Of a stretch of 57,419 nucleotides of DNA, positions 16,382 through 25,158 are shown one piece after another (the first letter of the stretch is position 1; each line of letters begins with the position of its first letter). Under the pieces are notes generated by a model. The model did no database searches and was not told where the DNA came from. It was given only the letters and a program-made list of their open reading frames with translations. This DNA is from a bacterium. Lineage in GTDB: Bacteria > Verrucomicrobiota > Kiritimatiellia > RFP12 > UBA1067. The translations under genes were made by a program, and so were the position numbers. The DNA lies in assembly GCA_030537465.1 (NCBI GenBank), contig JAUNMP010000005.1:1-57419 (forward strand). The letters run 5' to 3'.

Positions 16382-18367
16382 ATGAGAAGATTGATTTGGG
16401 CGGTGGCAATGGCGTCGATGGGTGTTCTGTGGGCGGCGGATCAGGACGCCACGCTGCGCGAGGCACAGAAGCAGGAAAAGGCCGGAAATGCGGTGGAGGC
16501 CGTGAAGGTCTTCAAGACCGTCTACGGCGACAAGTCCGCGCCCGGCCATCAACGCCTTGCGGCCCTCTGCGGACTTCTCCGCACGGATGCCGCCCACCTT
16601 GCGGACTGGAGTCGGACAGGGCTCCTGAGCAAGGATGAGCTCTGGAGCGGTACGGTGGCGCAGGCGCTCGCCCTGCTGCCGTCCGAGAAGATCGACGCCG
16701 CGCGCGACACATGGCAGAAGACGCTTCCTCCGGAGGTGTTCCTCAAGGTGCTTCGCGCCGTCGTGCACGTGAAGAGTCCCTCTGCGAAGACCTTCCTCGT
16801 GGACGCCCTCGCCAAATCCAAGAGTCCCGAGGTCCGTCAGGCCGCTCTCGAGGGGACAGGACGCATCGGTACGGCGGACGACGTCTCGCTTCTGCTCACC
16901 TGGATGCGCAGCGACGACGCCGAGGCGGCCGAGGCGGCCCGACGCGGACTTATTCTCTTGGGTGACGCGAAGACCGACGCCGTGATCGCCGGCAGGCTCA
17001 AGTCCTTTGAGAAGAACCCCGTCTTCCTTGCGAAGCTGCTCGAGGTGCTCGCCGTGCGCAACGCCCTCGGTCAAGCCGCGGCGGTCGTGCCATTCCTCTC
17101 GCATGCGGACGAGAGTGTCCGTACCCAGGCGTTCAGGGTGCTGGGCCAGCAGGGCATGTACGCCGAACAGGCCGCCGTGCTCGCCGCCGCGATGAAGACG
17201 CAGAGTGAGAAGGAGCGCAAGGAGGCGCGCAAGGCGGTTGCGAAGATCGCCCGCCGCGCCGGCGGCGTCCAGTTCAAGGCGAGGCGCATCGGCAACTGTC
17301 GCACGGAGGCCTGCGGCGTGGCGGACTTCAACAACGACGGCAAGCTCGACGTGGTGGCGGGTCCGTATCTCTACCTTGCGCCCGAGTTCCGTCCGCAGAA
17401 GGTCCGCGAGGTCAAGAGCGACGTCAAGGAGGACGGCAAGGGCTACGCCCACGACTTCATGAATCTCCCCCTCGACGTCAATGCCGACGGCAGGCTGGAC
17501 GTGGTGAGTGGCAATTGGTTCACCAAGGAGACCTGGTGGTTCCAGAACGAGCTCCCGGGCGCGGACCTCTGGCCAACCCACGTGATCGAGCAGACCGGCA
17601 ACATCGAGACGGGCATCCTCGTCGACCTCGACGGCGACGGCAAGGCGACGGACTTCCTGCCCGACACCCAGCTCACCTGCCTCTACCAGCTTGGGAAGGG
17701 CGGGAAGCTTGGCGACCACTTCTCCCGCGACTCCATCTCCAACGACCGCTGCGACATGGGCCGCGGCTGCGGTGACCTGAACGGCGACGGACGCAACGAC
17801 ATCCTCACGCCGGCCTTCTGGTACGAGCACTGCGCGGACGGGTCCTGGAAGAAGCATCCGTACGACGTCGGCTTCTCGGACGGCGGCCGCGCTCTCGGCC
17901 ACGCCTCCAACCTCATCGTCTTCGACGTCAACAAGGACGGTCTCAACGACGTGCTCGTGAGCTCCGCCCATAAGCACGGCATCTTCTGGTACGAACAGCG
18001 CAGTGAGCGCGACGCGAACGGCGAACTGCAGTTCACGAAGCACGTCATCGACGACACCTGGACGCAGGCCCACTATCTGGGTTGGGGCGACATCGACGGC
18101 GACGGCGTGCCGGAGCTCGTCACCGGCAAGCGATTCATGGCTCATAATGGACACGACCCTGACGAATACGGCCGTCTCGGCATCTATTATTACGACTTCA
18201 CGCCGGGTCCGAATCCCGTGTTCAGGAAGTATGTCATCTCCTTTGACTCCGGCATCAGCGTGGGGTTGAACGTCGAGTGCGTGGACATCGACGGCGATGG
18301 CGACCTCGACCTCGTCACCACGGGCAAGTGGGCGGGCCCCGTCATTCTCGAGAACAAGACGAAGTAG
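16382..18367 (+). CDS. Secreted HEAT-repeat plus FG-GAP/VCBS-repeat protein
   Basis: Likely an extracytoplasmic binding or scaffold protein. The start at 16382 (MRRLIWAVAMASMGVLWA, signal peptide) is preferred because GGAAGG is 9-10 nt upstream; an ATG at 16373 abuts that site and a farther start would include the heptamer repeats. Residues about 60-290 are alpha-helical HEAT-like repeats (VDALAKSKSPEVRQAALEGTGRIG, split here as a typical unit). Residues about 310-660 hold several FG-GAP/VCBS calcium-binding motifs (DFNNDGKLDVV, DVNADGRLDVV, DLNGDGRNDIL, DVNKDGLNDVL, DIDGDGVPELV, DIDGDGDLDLV). These usually fold as a beta-propeller. Its order after the Tat oxidoreductase suggests a shared operon. 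No catalytic residue was identified. Confidence 0.75.
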   Translation: MRRLIWAVAMASMGVLWAADQDATLREAQKQEKAGNAVEAVKVFKTVYGDKSAPGHQRLAALCGLLRTDAAHLADWSRTGLLSKDELWSGTVAQALALLPSEKIDAARDTWQKTLPPEVFLKVLRAVVHVKSPSAKTFLVDALAKSKSPEVRQAALEGTGRIGTADDVSLLLTWMRSDDAEAAEAARRGLILLGDAKTDAVIAGRLKSFEKNPVFLAKLLEVLAVRNALGQAAAVVPFLSHADESVRTQAFRVLGQQGMYAEQAAVLAAAMKTQSEKERKEARKAVAKIARRAGGVQFKARRIGNCRTEACGVADFNNDGKLDVVAGPYLYLAPEFRPQKVREVKSDVKEDGKGYAHDFMNLPLDVNADGRLDVVSGNWFTKETWWFQNELPGADLWPTHVIEQTGNIETGILVDLDGDGKATDFLPDTQLTCLYQLGKGGKLGDHFSRDSISNDRCDMGRGCGDLNGDGRNDILTPAFWYEHCADGSWKKHPYDVGFSDGGRALGHASNLIVFDVNKDGLNDVLVSSAHKHGIFWYEQRSERDANGELQFTKHVIDDTWTQAHYLGWGDIDGDGVPELVTGKRFMAHNGHDPDEYGRLGIYYYDFTPGPNPVFRKYVISFDSGISVGLNVECVDIDGDGDLDLVTTGKWAGPVILENKTK

Positions 18368-18370
18368 ACA

Positions 18371-18685
18371 ATGGTCGGTTACGGCATATCCGTCGTCGTG
18401 GGCTTCCTCTCGCTGTTCTCCGACTTCGAGATCCGTCCCCGCACCGGCGAGTACTTTCAGTCCACGCGCGTACCGTACACGGAGTCGTATGGCATGCGCT
18501 TCTACGATCTGGGCTATGTCTGGGCGCCGACCGTTGTCGCGCCCGTGGTTCTCTGTCCCGTTGGTCTCGCCGTCTCGGCGGTTGATTCCTATGTGCTCTC
18601 GCCGGTCTGGGACGTTCTCTGCCTACCCTACGATGCGATGAAGGACTTTGAACGTCCACCGGCGGGCAAGTCCTCCGACGAATAG
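18371..18685 (+). CDS. YceK/YidQ-like small protein
   Basis: A 104-aa protein starting 3 nt after the previous stop. It resembles the YceK (DUF1375) lipoprotein family: a GEYFQSTR segment near the middle and VDSYVLSPVWDVLCLPYDAM near the C-terminus match the family's pattern of Asp-Thr/Val-Leu followed by P-[YW]-D. The usual lipobox Cys is absent and the N-terminus is a plain hydrophobic stretch, so membrane anchoring rather than lipidation is likely. There is no clear Shine-Dalgarno sequence; translation may be coupled to the gene before. Function of the family is unknown. Confidence 0.55.
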   Translation: MVGYGISVVVGFLSLFSDFEIRPRTGEYFQSTRVPYTESYGMRFYDLGYVWAPTVVAPVVLCPVGLAVSAVDSYVLSPVWDVLCLPYDAMKDFERPPAGKSSDE

Positions 18686-18688
18686 TTA

Positions 18689-18697
18689 TGGTATAAT
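18689..18697 (+). promoter_or_regulatory. Extended -10 promoter TGGTATAAT, exact leaderless geometry
   Basis: TGGTATAAT ends 6 nt before the ATG at 18704. A start 7 nt beyond the hexamer falls on the A of the ATG. The surrounding bases (GTTATGGTATAATGCGCGC) match those at 25141-25158 closely. Confidence 0.75.
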
Positions 18698-18703
18698 GCG
18701 CGC

Positions 18704-21700
18704 ATGAAAAAAACAATCTGCGCGTTTTTTGTTCTACTGGTTCTTTCTATCTCTGCTGCCGTCCCTCCCTACGCAAGTGGAAACTACGTGACGGGCGTCT
18801 CGGGGCGGAAGACCGGATTCTTCCACATGGAGGAAATCGACGGACGCTGGTGGGCGATTGATCCACTGGGCCGCGGCTTCTACTTCACGGGTGTGCAGAG
18901 CGCCGGCTACTGGGGTGTGCGCGACTTCCTCACACGACGTTGTTTCTATGGCGAGCACAACAAGGCGCATTTCCCTTCGCGTGCGGCCTGGGAGAAGGAC
19001 TGCGTCGCCAAGCTGAAGTCCTGGGGCTTTAATATGCTCGGTCATGGCTGCGACACCGGCCTCGAGCATCAGGGGCTTGTCCACGCCCATGAACTTTCCA
19101 TGACGCAGATTCTCTGCAAGAAGCCCGCGGACCCTGATCTCGCAATCTGCGTGGAGACGTCGCCCGCCTGTTCCGCATTTCCGAACGTCTTCCACCCGAA
19201 CTTCGAGAAGCATTGCATGGCGTTCGCGCAGAAGCATTGCGCGCCGCATAAGGATGATCCCTGGGTCGCGGGTTGGTACGTGGACAATGAACTCGCCTGG
19301 TGGGGGGATCGCGAGGCGCGGTACACGCCCCGCTGCAATGGACTCTACGAGACCGTTGTCCGTCTCCCCGAGACGCACACCGCCCGCAGAGCTCTCGTGA
19401 AGTTCCTCGCGGAGCGTGGTTTCAAGCCAGCCGACAAGGTCCCCGATGCCGTCAAGCGCGAGTTCCTGCTCTTCACGGCCGAACGCTACTTCTCCGTCAC
19501 GGCGCGCGCCGTCAGGGCAGCCGATCCCAACCACATGATCCTCGGCGCGCGCTTCGCCGGAATCTGGGGCGCCGTCGACCTCGAGGTCTTCGCGATCGCC
19601 GCGCGGCATTCCGACGTCGTGACCTTCAACTGCTACCCGTGGGTGGATCTCGACACGAACGAGGTCTTCGAGAAGCAGGGAGGCGACTCCATCGAGAAGG
19701 CGTTCGGCGCCGTCTACTCCGCCGCCCGCAAGCCCATCATGATCACGGAGTGGAGTTTCCCCGCCCTTGACTCCGGCCTGCCGTGCACCAGTGGTGCCGG
19801 ACAGCGCTTCGCCACGCAGGACCTTCGGGCCCAGGCGAGCGAGATCTGGATGAAGACGTTGCTGGGTCTTCCCTATGTTGTTGGTTGGAACTACTTCCGC
19901 TGGGTTGACCAGCCTGCGAGCGGAATCGCCCGTTACAATCGCGAAGACACAAACTACGGCCTCGTCAACGAGCGCAACGAGCCCTATCATCCGCTTGTAG
20001 ACGTCTTTGCGCGCGTTCAGAAAGAGATCCTGTCGCTCCGCCAGGTCGGCCTGCCCGAGAGGAAGACCGCATCCTCAGTTGCCGCCGATCCACGGCAGTT
20101 GCTGCCGTCGCTTGTTCCGTCCAATAAGCTGTCCTTCAGACGCGAGGGGAACGCTTTCATCGTGGATGCCGGCGGTATGGTCTGCTCCGGGCGTGTCGGC
20201 GGTGGGCGGATGCTGGAGTCCATTCGCATTGGAACGTGTGAGCTTGGTTCCTACAACGCGATGCTCAGTCGGGACGGTGCGCGGGAGAAGAGAGCGTGGA
20301 CCGCGACCGACCGGGTGACCGATGTCTCCTGGGGCGATTTACCAGACGGTCGTGGCGAACTGACGCTACGGGCAGAGGCGACGGACGGCCCCGTCCGCTT
20401 CGCGCTCACCCATCGGCTCACGTTCACGCCAGGTTCCACAAAGTTCCTCTGCGAATGTCTGAAGGCCGAGAATCTCGGCACGATGGCAATCGCGATGGAC
20501 CGTGTCTACTTCCGTCTTGATCCCGCATTCCCCGTAAAACAGGCGCCGAACAAGGGAGGGGTGCCGCCGATGTGGAAGATCGCCCGTCAGGCCTCCTGGA
20601 GAAGTCCGCAGGGGAAACTGCTCGGTGCGACGACTCTGGCCGAGAATGTCGCCGTTTTCCACTGCTATACGGATCCACACGGTGGTCCGCACTCCGATCT
20701 GGGCTTCTTCCCGGTTTCAATGAAGGTCCTGGAGCCTGGCAAGGTCTGGACACCGGCGAGCCCGATGTGGATTCTCGCGACGGCCGCCTCGATCGCCCCC
20801 ACGGCCACGGCCCGCCAGCCGATGCTCATGCCTGAGCAGGTGACGGCCATCGCCGACGAATGGGAGGCAAAAGACGCCGCGCAGCGCGCGGCCAAGGATT
20901 TCGATCTCGGCGGCGGTGTGCGCGCGGCGCTGGACGGGAACGGGGGCTTCGTCTTCACAGCGGGTGGAAAGAGGCTCGCCTTCGCCCCTTTTGAGCTGAA
21001 GGCATCCGCGACGGGCGCTTCCCCAACCGTGACGTTCAAGTCGGAAGGGGATGCCTTCATTGCCGAGATCCAGGGCGATGAGCGTGATTTCGGAAGCGCT
21101 GCGTTCGGCGCCTGTTCGGAGCGGCCGTCCGCGGTTTACTTCGGATACGGCTACTATGTGCGCGATCCAGGGCGGTTCTCGCTGCCGCTGAACGGACACC
21201 AGAACGCCACGCGGTTCGCAGGCTTTGACTTCACCAATGGTCTCTCCGTGGTGGTCGCCACCGAGACGCCCCCCGATTCGCTCTACCACGAGCCGGACAG
21301 GAAATCCCTAGGTTTCGCGCTCTCCCAGCCCACCCGCCTGACGTTCGTCGTCGGGCGGAAGGGCGCCTTCGACTGCGCGCTCCGCTACAGGAATCACTTC
21401 AAGGTGCCCGCCCCCGCCGGCTTCGCCAACAAGGCCGGGCGTTTCTGCGTGGACAGCTGGAACGGCACCTTTAACCAGTTTGGAGAACTGATTCGCCGTG
21501 CCGCCGACGACTACGGCCTGAAGGATGACCTGCTTTTCTATACGCATTGCTGGCAGCGGTACGGCTTCGACCGCCATCTGCCGGACGTCTATCCGCCTTC
21601 GCCGACCTTCGGCACAGCGGCGGAGCTCAAGGCGGCGTTCGACCTCGCCCATTCCCGTGGCTGGAACTTCGGCGTGCATCTCAACGTGATCGATTGCTAC

Positions 21701-24700
21701 CCTGACTCGCCCTGGTTTTCCTGGGACAGAATTTGCCATCAGCAGAACAGGAAGACTGGTGCTTGGGAACCCGTGAAGGCCTGGATCAATCCGCCCTACA
21801 AGGAACAGAGCTATCGTCTGCTGCCGCGATGGGGTGCGGAGTCGATCATCTATCAGATTGAGCAGCTCCACGCGGATGGCTTCCGCCCCGACACCGTCTT
21901 CATCGACGTGACGGGCTCGGGGTCCTTCGGTGCGCAGACCTGTCGCGATCGGGCAGGGAATGTCCACTCGCTGATCGAAAACACGCGCGAGAACGCCCGC
22001 ATGTTCGACACCGCGCGCGCCCTCTGCGCCGATCGGCACTTCGTCTCCAGCGAGGCGCCCTGTGACTACATGGTCGGGCATTTGGATGGCGGCGACTGCC
22101 AGTGGATGCATCTGGACGAAGAGGTGGGTGCCTACCGCTGGATGAAGGTGCCGGGGGCGGTGCAGGAGAAGACGCCCTGGTTCCCGCTCGTCTACCACGA
22201 CCGCATCTCCCTGCACGGCGTCGGCTACAGCGCGCGCTTCGAGGGTGCTCGTGGCGAGGACTGCCATGGCGTCGATTCGGACGACTACATCAGCTGCGAA
22301 CTCATGAATGGCCACTCGCTGATGGCGGACTGCTACAACCGCGACGCCTACAAGGCCGAGGCGGGCGTCCTCGAGCCACTGGATGTCGACCGCTGCCTGC
22401 GGCAGGCCGTGCGCAAGTACTGGCTCGCGCAGCACATCATCCGCGAAATCGGCACGGCCACTGTCTCGCGCGTCGAGTTCGTGAAGGGGAATCCCCGGCA
22501 TCTCCAAATCCGCTGGTCCACCGGGATGAACGTGTTCATCAACCGCGACAGGGCCGACTGGTCCTGCGAGACGGGGGATGAAGGTCTGGGCGAAATTCCG
22601 TTGCCGCAGTACGGATTCGTGGCGTTCAACGCGAAGACGCGGAGATATGCGGCCATTCGCCGGCGTGGGGAGCGCGTCGTCGAGGAATCGGCCTATCCTG
22701 AGGGGAAGAAGGTCGTCCGCTATGTGAACCCGCGTGGCGACGACACGGCCGTGAACCGTCTGCCCGTGGCGCCGTCCACCGAACTCCTCGCGGGCAGTGC
22801 GGCCCCCACGGGGACGGTCCACGTGAAGACGAGCTGGAAGCTCCTCGCTGGCCAGCAGCTGCCGTCTGGCACCTTCCGGATCTCGTACTGGCTGCTCGAT
22901 CCCGTGTTCCGCGAGTACAGTCCGAAGGAGGCGGCGCTGTTGGTCACGTCTGTGACGGCCGGTCTCGCCGACCCCGTTGAGGCGACGTTCACGTGGCCGA
23001 AGGGCGTGAAGGGGCCCCGCGTGCTCCACGTGGCCGTTTCGCCGATCGATGCGGACGCCGTGGACGTCTCGCCGCGCTTCAAGCTGTTGGGCACGGCCGC
23101 GTTCTACAAGCGCTACCGCCAGGGTACATTCGCCGCCAACGGTGCGTACGCGCCCTATGAATGCCCCGACGCCAATCTGTGGGACCGTCTCTTCCCGCCG
23201 TCCACCCCGGTCGACTTCGGCTGGACGCAGACGACGGAGGCGTTCCGCCTTGTGACGGAACCCGGGAGGCCTGGCAGCAAAACGCTTCTGCCGGGAGGCG
23301 CCAAGCCGTCTGTTCCGGTTGCCACGGGTTGCCCCGACATCATCGTGGAGCGTCCGCGCGGGAATAAGCCCGTGACCGTGAAGGCGTCCGACTTCGGATT
23401 CTCCACGTCGAGCACCACCAACGCCGCCGCGATCATGCGTGCCCTGGACGAGTGCCGCCGCCGGAAGGCGAACCGCCTCGAACTCGCCCCCGGCACCTAT
23501 CGCTGCTTCGACGAGCCGGGCATTGTCGTCCGTGATTTCGCGGACTTCACCTTCGACGGCAGGGGCGCGGTACTCGTGTTCCGTCGCGCAGCCGAATACC
23601 GTGGCCAACCCCAGAGCGAACTCATCCTCGACAAGGGCAACCTCCTTGTCCAGCGCTGCGTCCGCTCGCAGGTGGGGAATTTCACGATGGACTGGGACTG
23701 GGAGGGCGACCCCCTTGCCGCCTTCGTTCGCGTCATCGACCGCCACGAGGACGAGTCGCATCCAGAATGCTCCTACATCGACCTCGCGTTTGTCGACTAT
23801 GAGCGGCATCCAAAGTTCCCCGAGCCCGTTCCCGTGCAGAAGATGATGGCGATGGACGAGAGTCGTGTGCGGTTCCGCAAGGGGAGCGGATTCTCCTTCG
23901 GACAGACCGAAGGCCACTTCGGCGCGAAGAACGAGTGGGTCATGCCGAATGTCCTCCGTATGTGGCCCGGCATTCCGATGGAGGGTCGCAACCAGAATCC
24001 GATGACGGGATTCCGCTATTCGGCGAACGGCAATCTCCTGCGCGTCCGGCAGTTCGAGACGAACGGACTCTACCGTCTTCAGCACTACTACTACGGCAAG
24101 AACGCCATCAACCTCGATTCCAACGCGCATCTCACCGTCAAGGATGTGGCCGTGTGGAGCTGCTTCGGCATGGGCATGGTCGTGGATGGTTCGCAGCACC
24201 ACTGGCTGGTCGAGAACTTCCGAGTGGTGCCGCCGACCGAGGCCGAGTTCAAGGCGGCCTATCCCGAGGGGCGCTTCTTCCATCGACCGGTTTCCTCGGT
24301 TTCAGACGGCCACCACGTGGCGCGCTCGAAGGGTGATGGCAAGTACGTCAATTGCCGCTGGTCGCTCAACAATGACGATTCGTCGAACTTCCACGACCGC
24401 TTCACGATCGCGGTCCGCGCCGCCGACCGCGTGCTCGACATCGTCAACCGCCGAGGGGCCTCCTATCTGCGCGCCGAGCCCGGCACGACGCTTGAACTTC
24501 GCTATCCGAACTTCGCGGCTGTTGGAATGGAGGGCTTCCGCGCGAAGCTGCTGAAGGTGAACGGCAACCGGCTCTATGTCGACCGCGATCTGCCACAGCA
24601 GAAGGGACAGTGCTTTCTCGTGTGGGACCGCGCGTACGGCACGGACCGCATTCTGATGAAGGACTGCGTCTTCGAGGACACCGGTTGGCGGAATATCTTC

Positions 24701-25126
24701 TCCCCCTCCGATCTCACGCTCGAGGGCTGCACGTTCCGCCGGACCTCCGGCGTGCCCGTCCGCTTCATCGCCGACTACCGCAGCGATCTCTGGTGCGAGG
24801 GACTTGGCGCCACGAACCTCGTCGTGCGCAACTGCCTCTTCGAGGACACCTGCGTGCTCAATCCCAAGGACTCCTGCATCTCGACCGTCTGCGTGACGCC
24901 GGGTGGCTGGGACGTCGGGACTGTCGACAAGGGCTTCGTCGGCGGAAATCTGCTGGTCGAGGGCTGCCGTTTCGTCAACCCGGGCGGCTACATCCTCGAC
25001 CTCGGGTGCGGCAGGAACGTTTTCTTCCGGAACAACAAGGTCGAGCTTGGCCCGCGAGCGAAGGACAACCCCGACAAGGCCGGCAAGTTCAACGTCTCCG
25101 CGGCGGAAAACGTCCACATCGAGTGA
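18704..25126 (+). CDS. Giant secreted three-module glycosidase-like protein (GH-A, GH101-like and beta-helix)
   Basis: A 2140-aa secreted protein with three enzyme-like modules. The signal peptide is about residues 1-19. Module 1 (about 30-450) is a clan GH-A-like barrel resembling agarase or GH42-type enzymes, with candidate acid/base E196 in YVDNELAW and nucleophile E349 in ITEWSF. A beta-sandwich region (about 450-950) leads to module 2 (about 950-1310), which resembles GH101 endo-alpha-N-acetylgalactosaminidase: FGVHLN at 989-994, candidate nucleophile D1068 in VFIDVTG and candidate acid E1117 in SSEAP. Another beta region precedes module 3 (about 1555-2140), a right-handed parallel beta-helix resembling GH110 or pectate-lyase folds, with many repeated short beta-strand segments. 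The whole frame is intact. It could cut O-glycans and galactosides of mucin, but this is inference. Confidence 0.75.
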   Translation: MKKTICAFFVLLVLSISAAVPPYASGNYVTGVSGRKTGFFHMEEIDGRWWAIDPLGRGFYFTGVQSAGYWGVRDFLTRRCFYGEHNKAHFPSRAAWEKDCVAKLKSWGFNMLGHGCDTGLEHQGLVHAHELSMTQILCKKPADPDLAICVETSPACSAFPNVFHPNFEKHCMAFAQKHCAPHKDDPWVAGWYVDNELAWWGDREARYTPRCNGLYETVVRLPETHTARRALVKFLAERGFKPADKVPDAVKREFLLFTAERYFSVTARAVRAADPNHMILGARFAGIWGAVDLEVFAIAARHSDVVTFNCYPWVDLDTNEVFEKQGGDSIEKAFGAVYSAARKPIMITEWSFPALDSGLPCTSGAGQRFATQDLRAQASEIWMKTLLGLPYVVGWNYFRWVDQPASGIARYNREDTNYGLVNERNEPYHPLVDVFARVQKEILSLRQVGLPERKTASSVAADPRQLLPSLVPSNKLSFRREGNAFIVDAGGMVCSGRVGGGRMLESIRIGTCELGSYNAMLSRDGAREKRAWTATDRVTDVSWGDLPDGRGELTLRAEATDGPVRFALTHRLTFTPGSTKFLCECLKAENLGTMAIAMDRVYFRLDPAFPVKQAPNKGGVPPMWKIARQASWRSPQGKLLGATTLAENVAVFHCYTDPHGGPHSDLGFFPVSMKVLEPGKVWTPASPMWILATAASIAPTATARQPMLMPEQVTAIADEWEAKDAAQRAAKDFDLGGGVRAALDGNGGFVFTAGGKRLAFAPFELKASATGASPTVTFKSEGDAFIAEIQGDERDFGSAAFGACSERPSAVYFGYGYYVRDPGRFSLPLNGHQNATRFAGFDFTNGLSVVVATETPPDSLYHEPDRKSLGFALSQPTRLTFVVGRKGAFDCALRYRNHFKVPAPAGFANKAGRFCVDSWNGTFNQFGELIRRAADDYGLKDDLLFYTHCWQRYGFDRHLPDVYPPSPTFGTAAELKAAFDLAHSRGWNFGVHLNVIDCYPDSPWFSWDRICHQQNRKTGAWEPVKAWINPPYKEQSYRLLPRWGAESIIYQIEQLHADGFRPDTVFIDVTGSGSFGAQTCRDRAGNVHSLIENTRENARMFDTARALCADRHFVSSEAPCDYMVGHLDGGDCQWMHLDEEVGAYRWMKVPGAVQEKTPWFPLVYHDRISLHGVGYSARFEGARGEDCHGVDSDDYISCELMNGHSLMADCYNRDAYKAEAGVLEPLDVDRCLRQAVRKYWLAQHIIREIGTATVSRVEFVKGNPRHLQIRWSTGMNVFINRDRADWSCETGDEGLGEIPLPQYGFVAFNAKTRRYAAIRRRGERVVEESAYPEGKKVVRYVNPRGDDTAVNRLPVAPSTELLAGSAAPTGTVHVKTSWKLLAGQQLPSGTFRISYWLLDPVFREYSPKEAALLVTSVTAGLADPVEATFTWPKGVKGPRVLHVAVSPIDADAVDVSPRFKLLGTAAFYKRYRQGTFAANGAYAPYECPDANLWDRLFPPSTPVDFGWTQTTEAFRLVTEPGRPGSKTLLPGGAKPSVPVATGCPDIIVERPRGNKPVTVKASDFGFSTSSTTNAAAIMRALDECRRRKANRLELAPGTYRCFDEPGIVVRDFADFTFDGRGAVLVFRRAAEYRGQPQSELILDKGNLLVQRCVRSQVGNFTMDWDWEGDPLAAFVRVIDRHEDESHPECSYIDLAFVDYERHPKFPEPVPVQKMMAMDESRVRFRKGSGFSFGQTEGHFGAKNEWVMPNVLRMWPGIPMEGRNQNPMTGFRYSANGNLLRVRQFETNGLYRLQHYYYGKNAINLDSNAHLTVKDVAVWSCFGMGMVVDGSQHHWLVENFRVVPPTEAEFKAAYPEGRFFHRPVSSVSDGHHVARSKGDGKYVNCRWSLNNDDSSNFHDRFTIAVRAADRVLDIVNRRGASYLRAEPGTTLELRYPNFAAVGMEGFRAKLLKVNGNRLYVDRDLPQQKGQCFLVWDRAYGTDRILMKDCVFEDTGWRNIFSPSDLTLEGCTFRRTSGVPVRFIADYRSDLWCEGLGATNLVVRNCLFEDTCVLNPKDSCISTVCVTPGGWDVGTVDKGFVGGNLLVEGCRFVNPGGYILDLGCGRNVFFRNNKVELGPRAKDNPDKAGKFNVSAAENVHIE

Positions 25127-25143
25127 GAGGATAGTCCGCGTTA

Positions 25144-25152
25144 TGGTATAAT
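25144..25152 (+). promoter_or_regulatory. Extended -10 promoter TGGTATAAT, exact leaderless geometry
   Basis: TGGTATAAT ends 6 nt before the ATG at 25159, so the predicted start coincides with the A of the ATG. There is no Shine-Dalgarno sequence. It lies 18 nt after the end of the giant glycosidase gene. Confidence 0.75.
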
Positions 25153-25158
25153 GCGGGC

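Noticed and set aside
21308..24283. 991-codon open frame antisense to the giant glycosidase gene
   Set aside because: In high-GC DNA, open frames opposite strongly biased genes are common. The predicted protein is Arg/His/Glu/Val-rich with no recognisable domain, and the plus-strand gene is clearly real.
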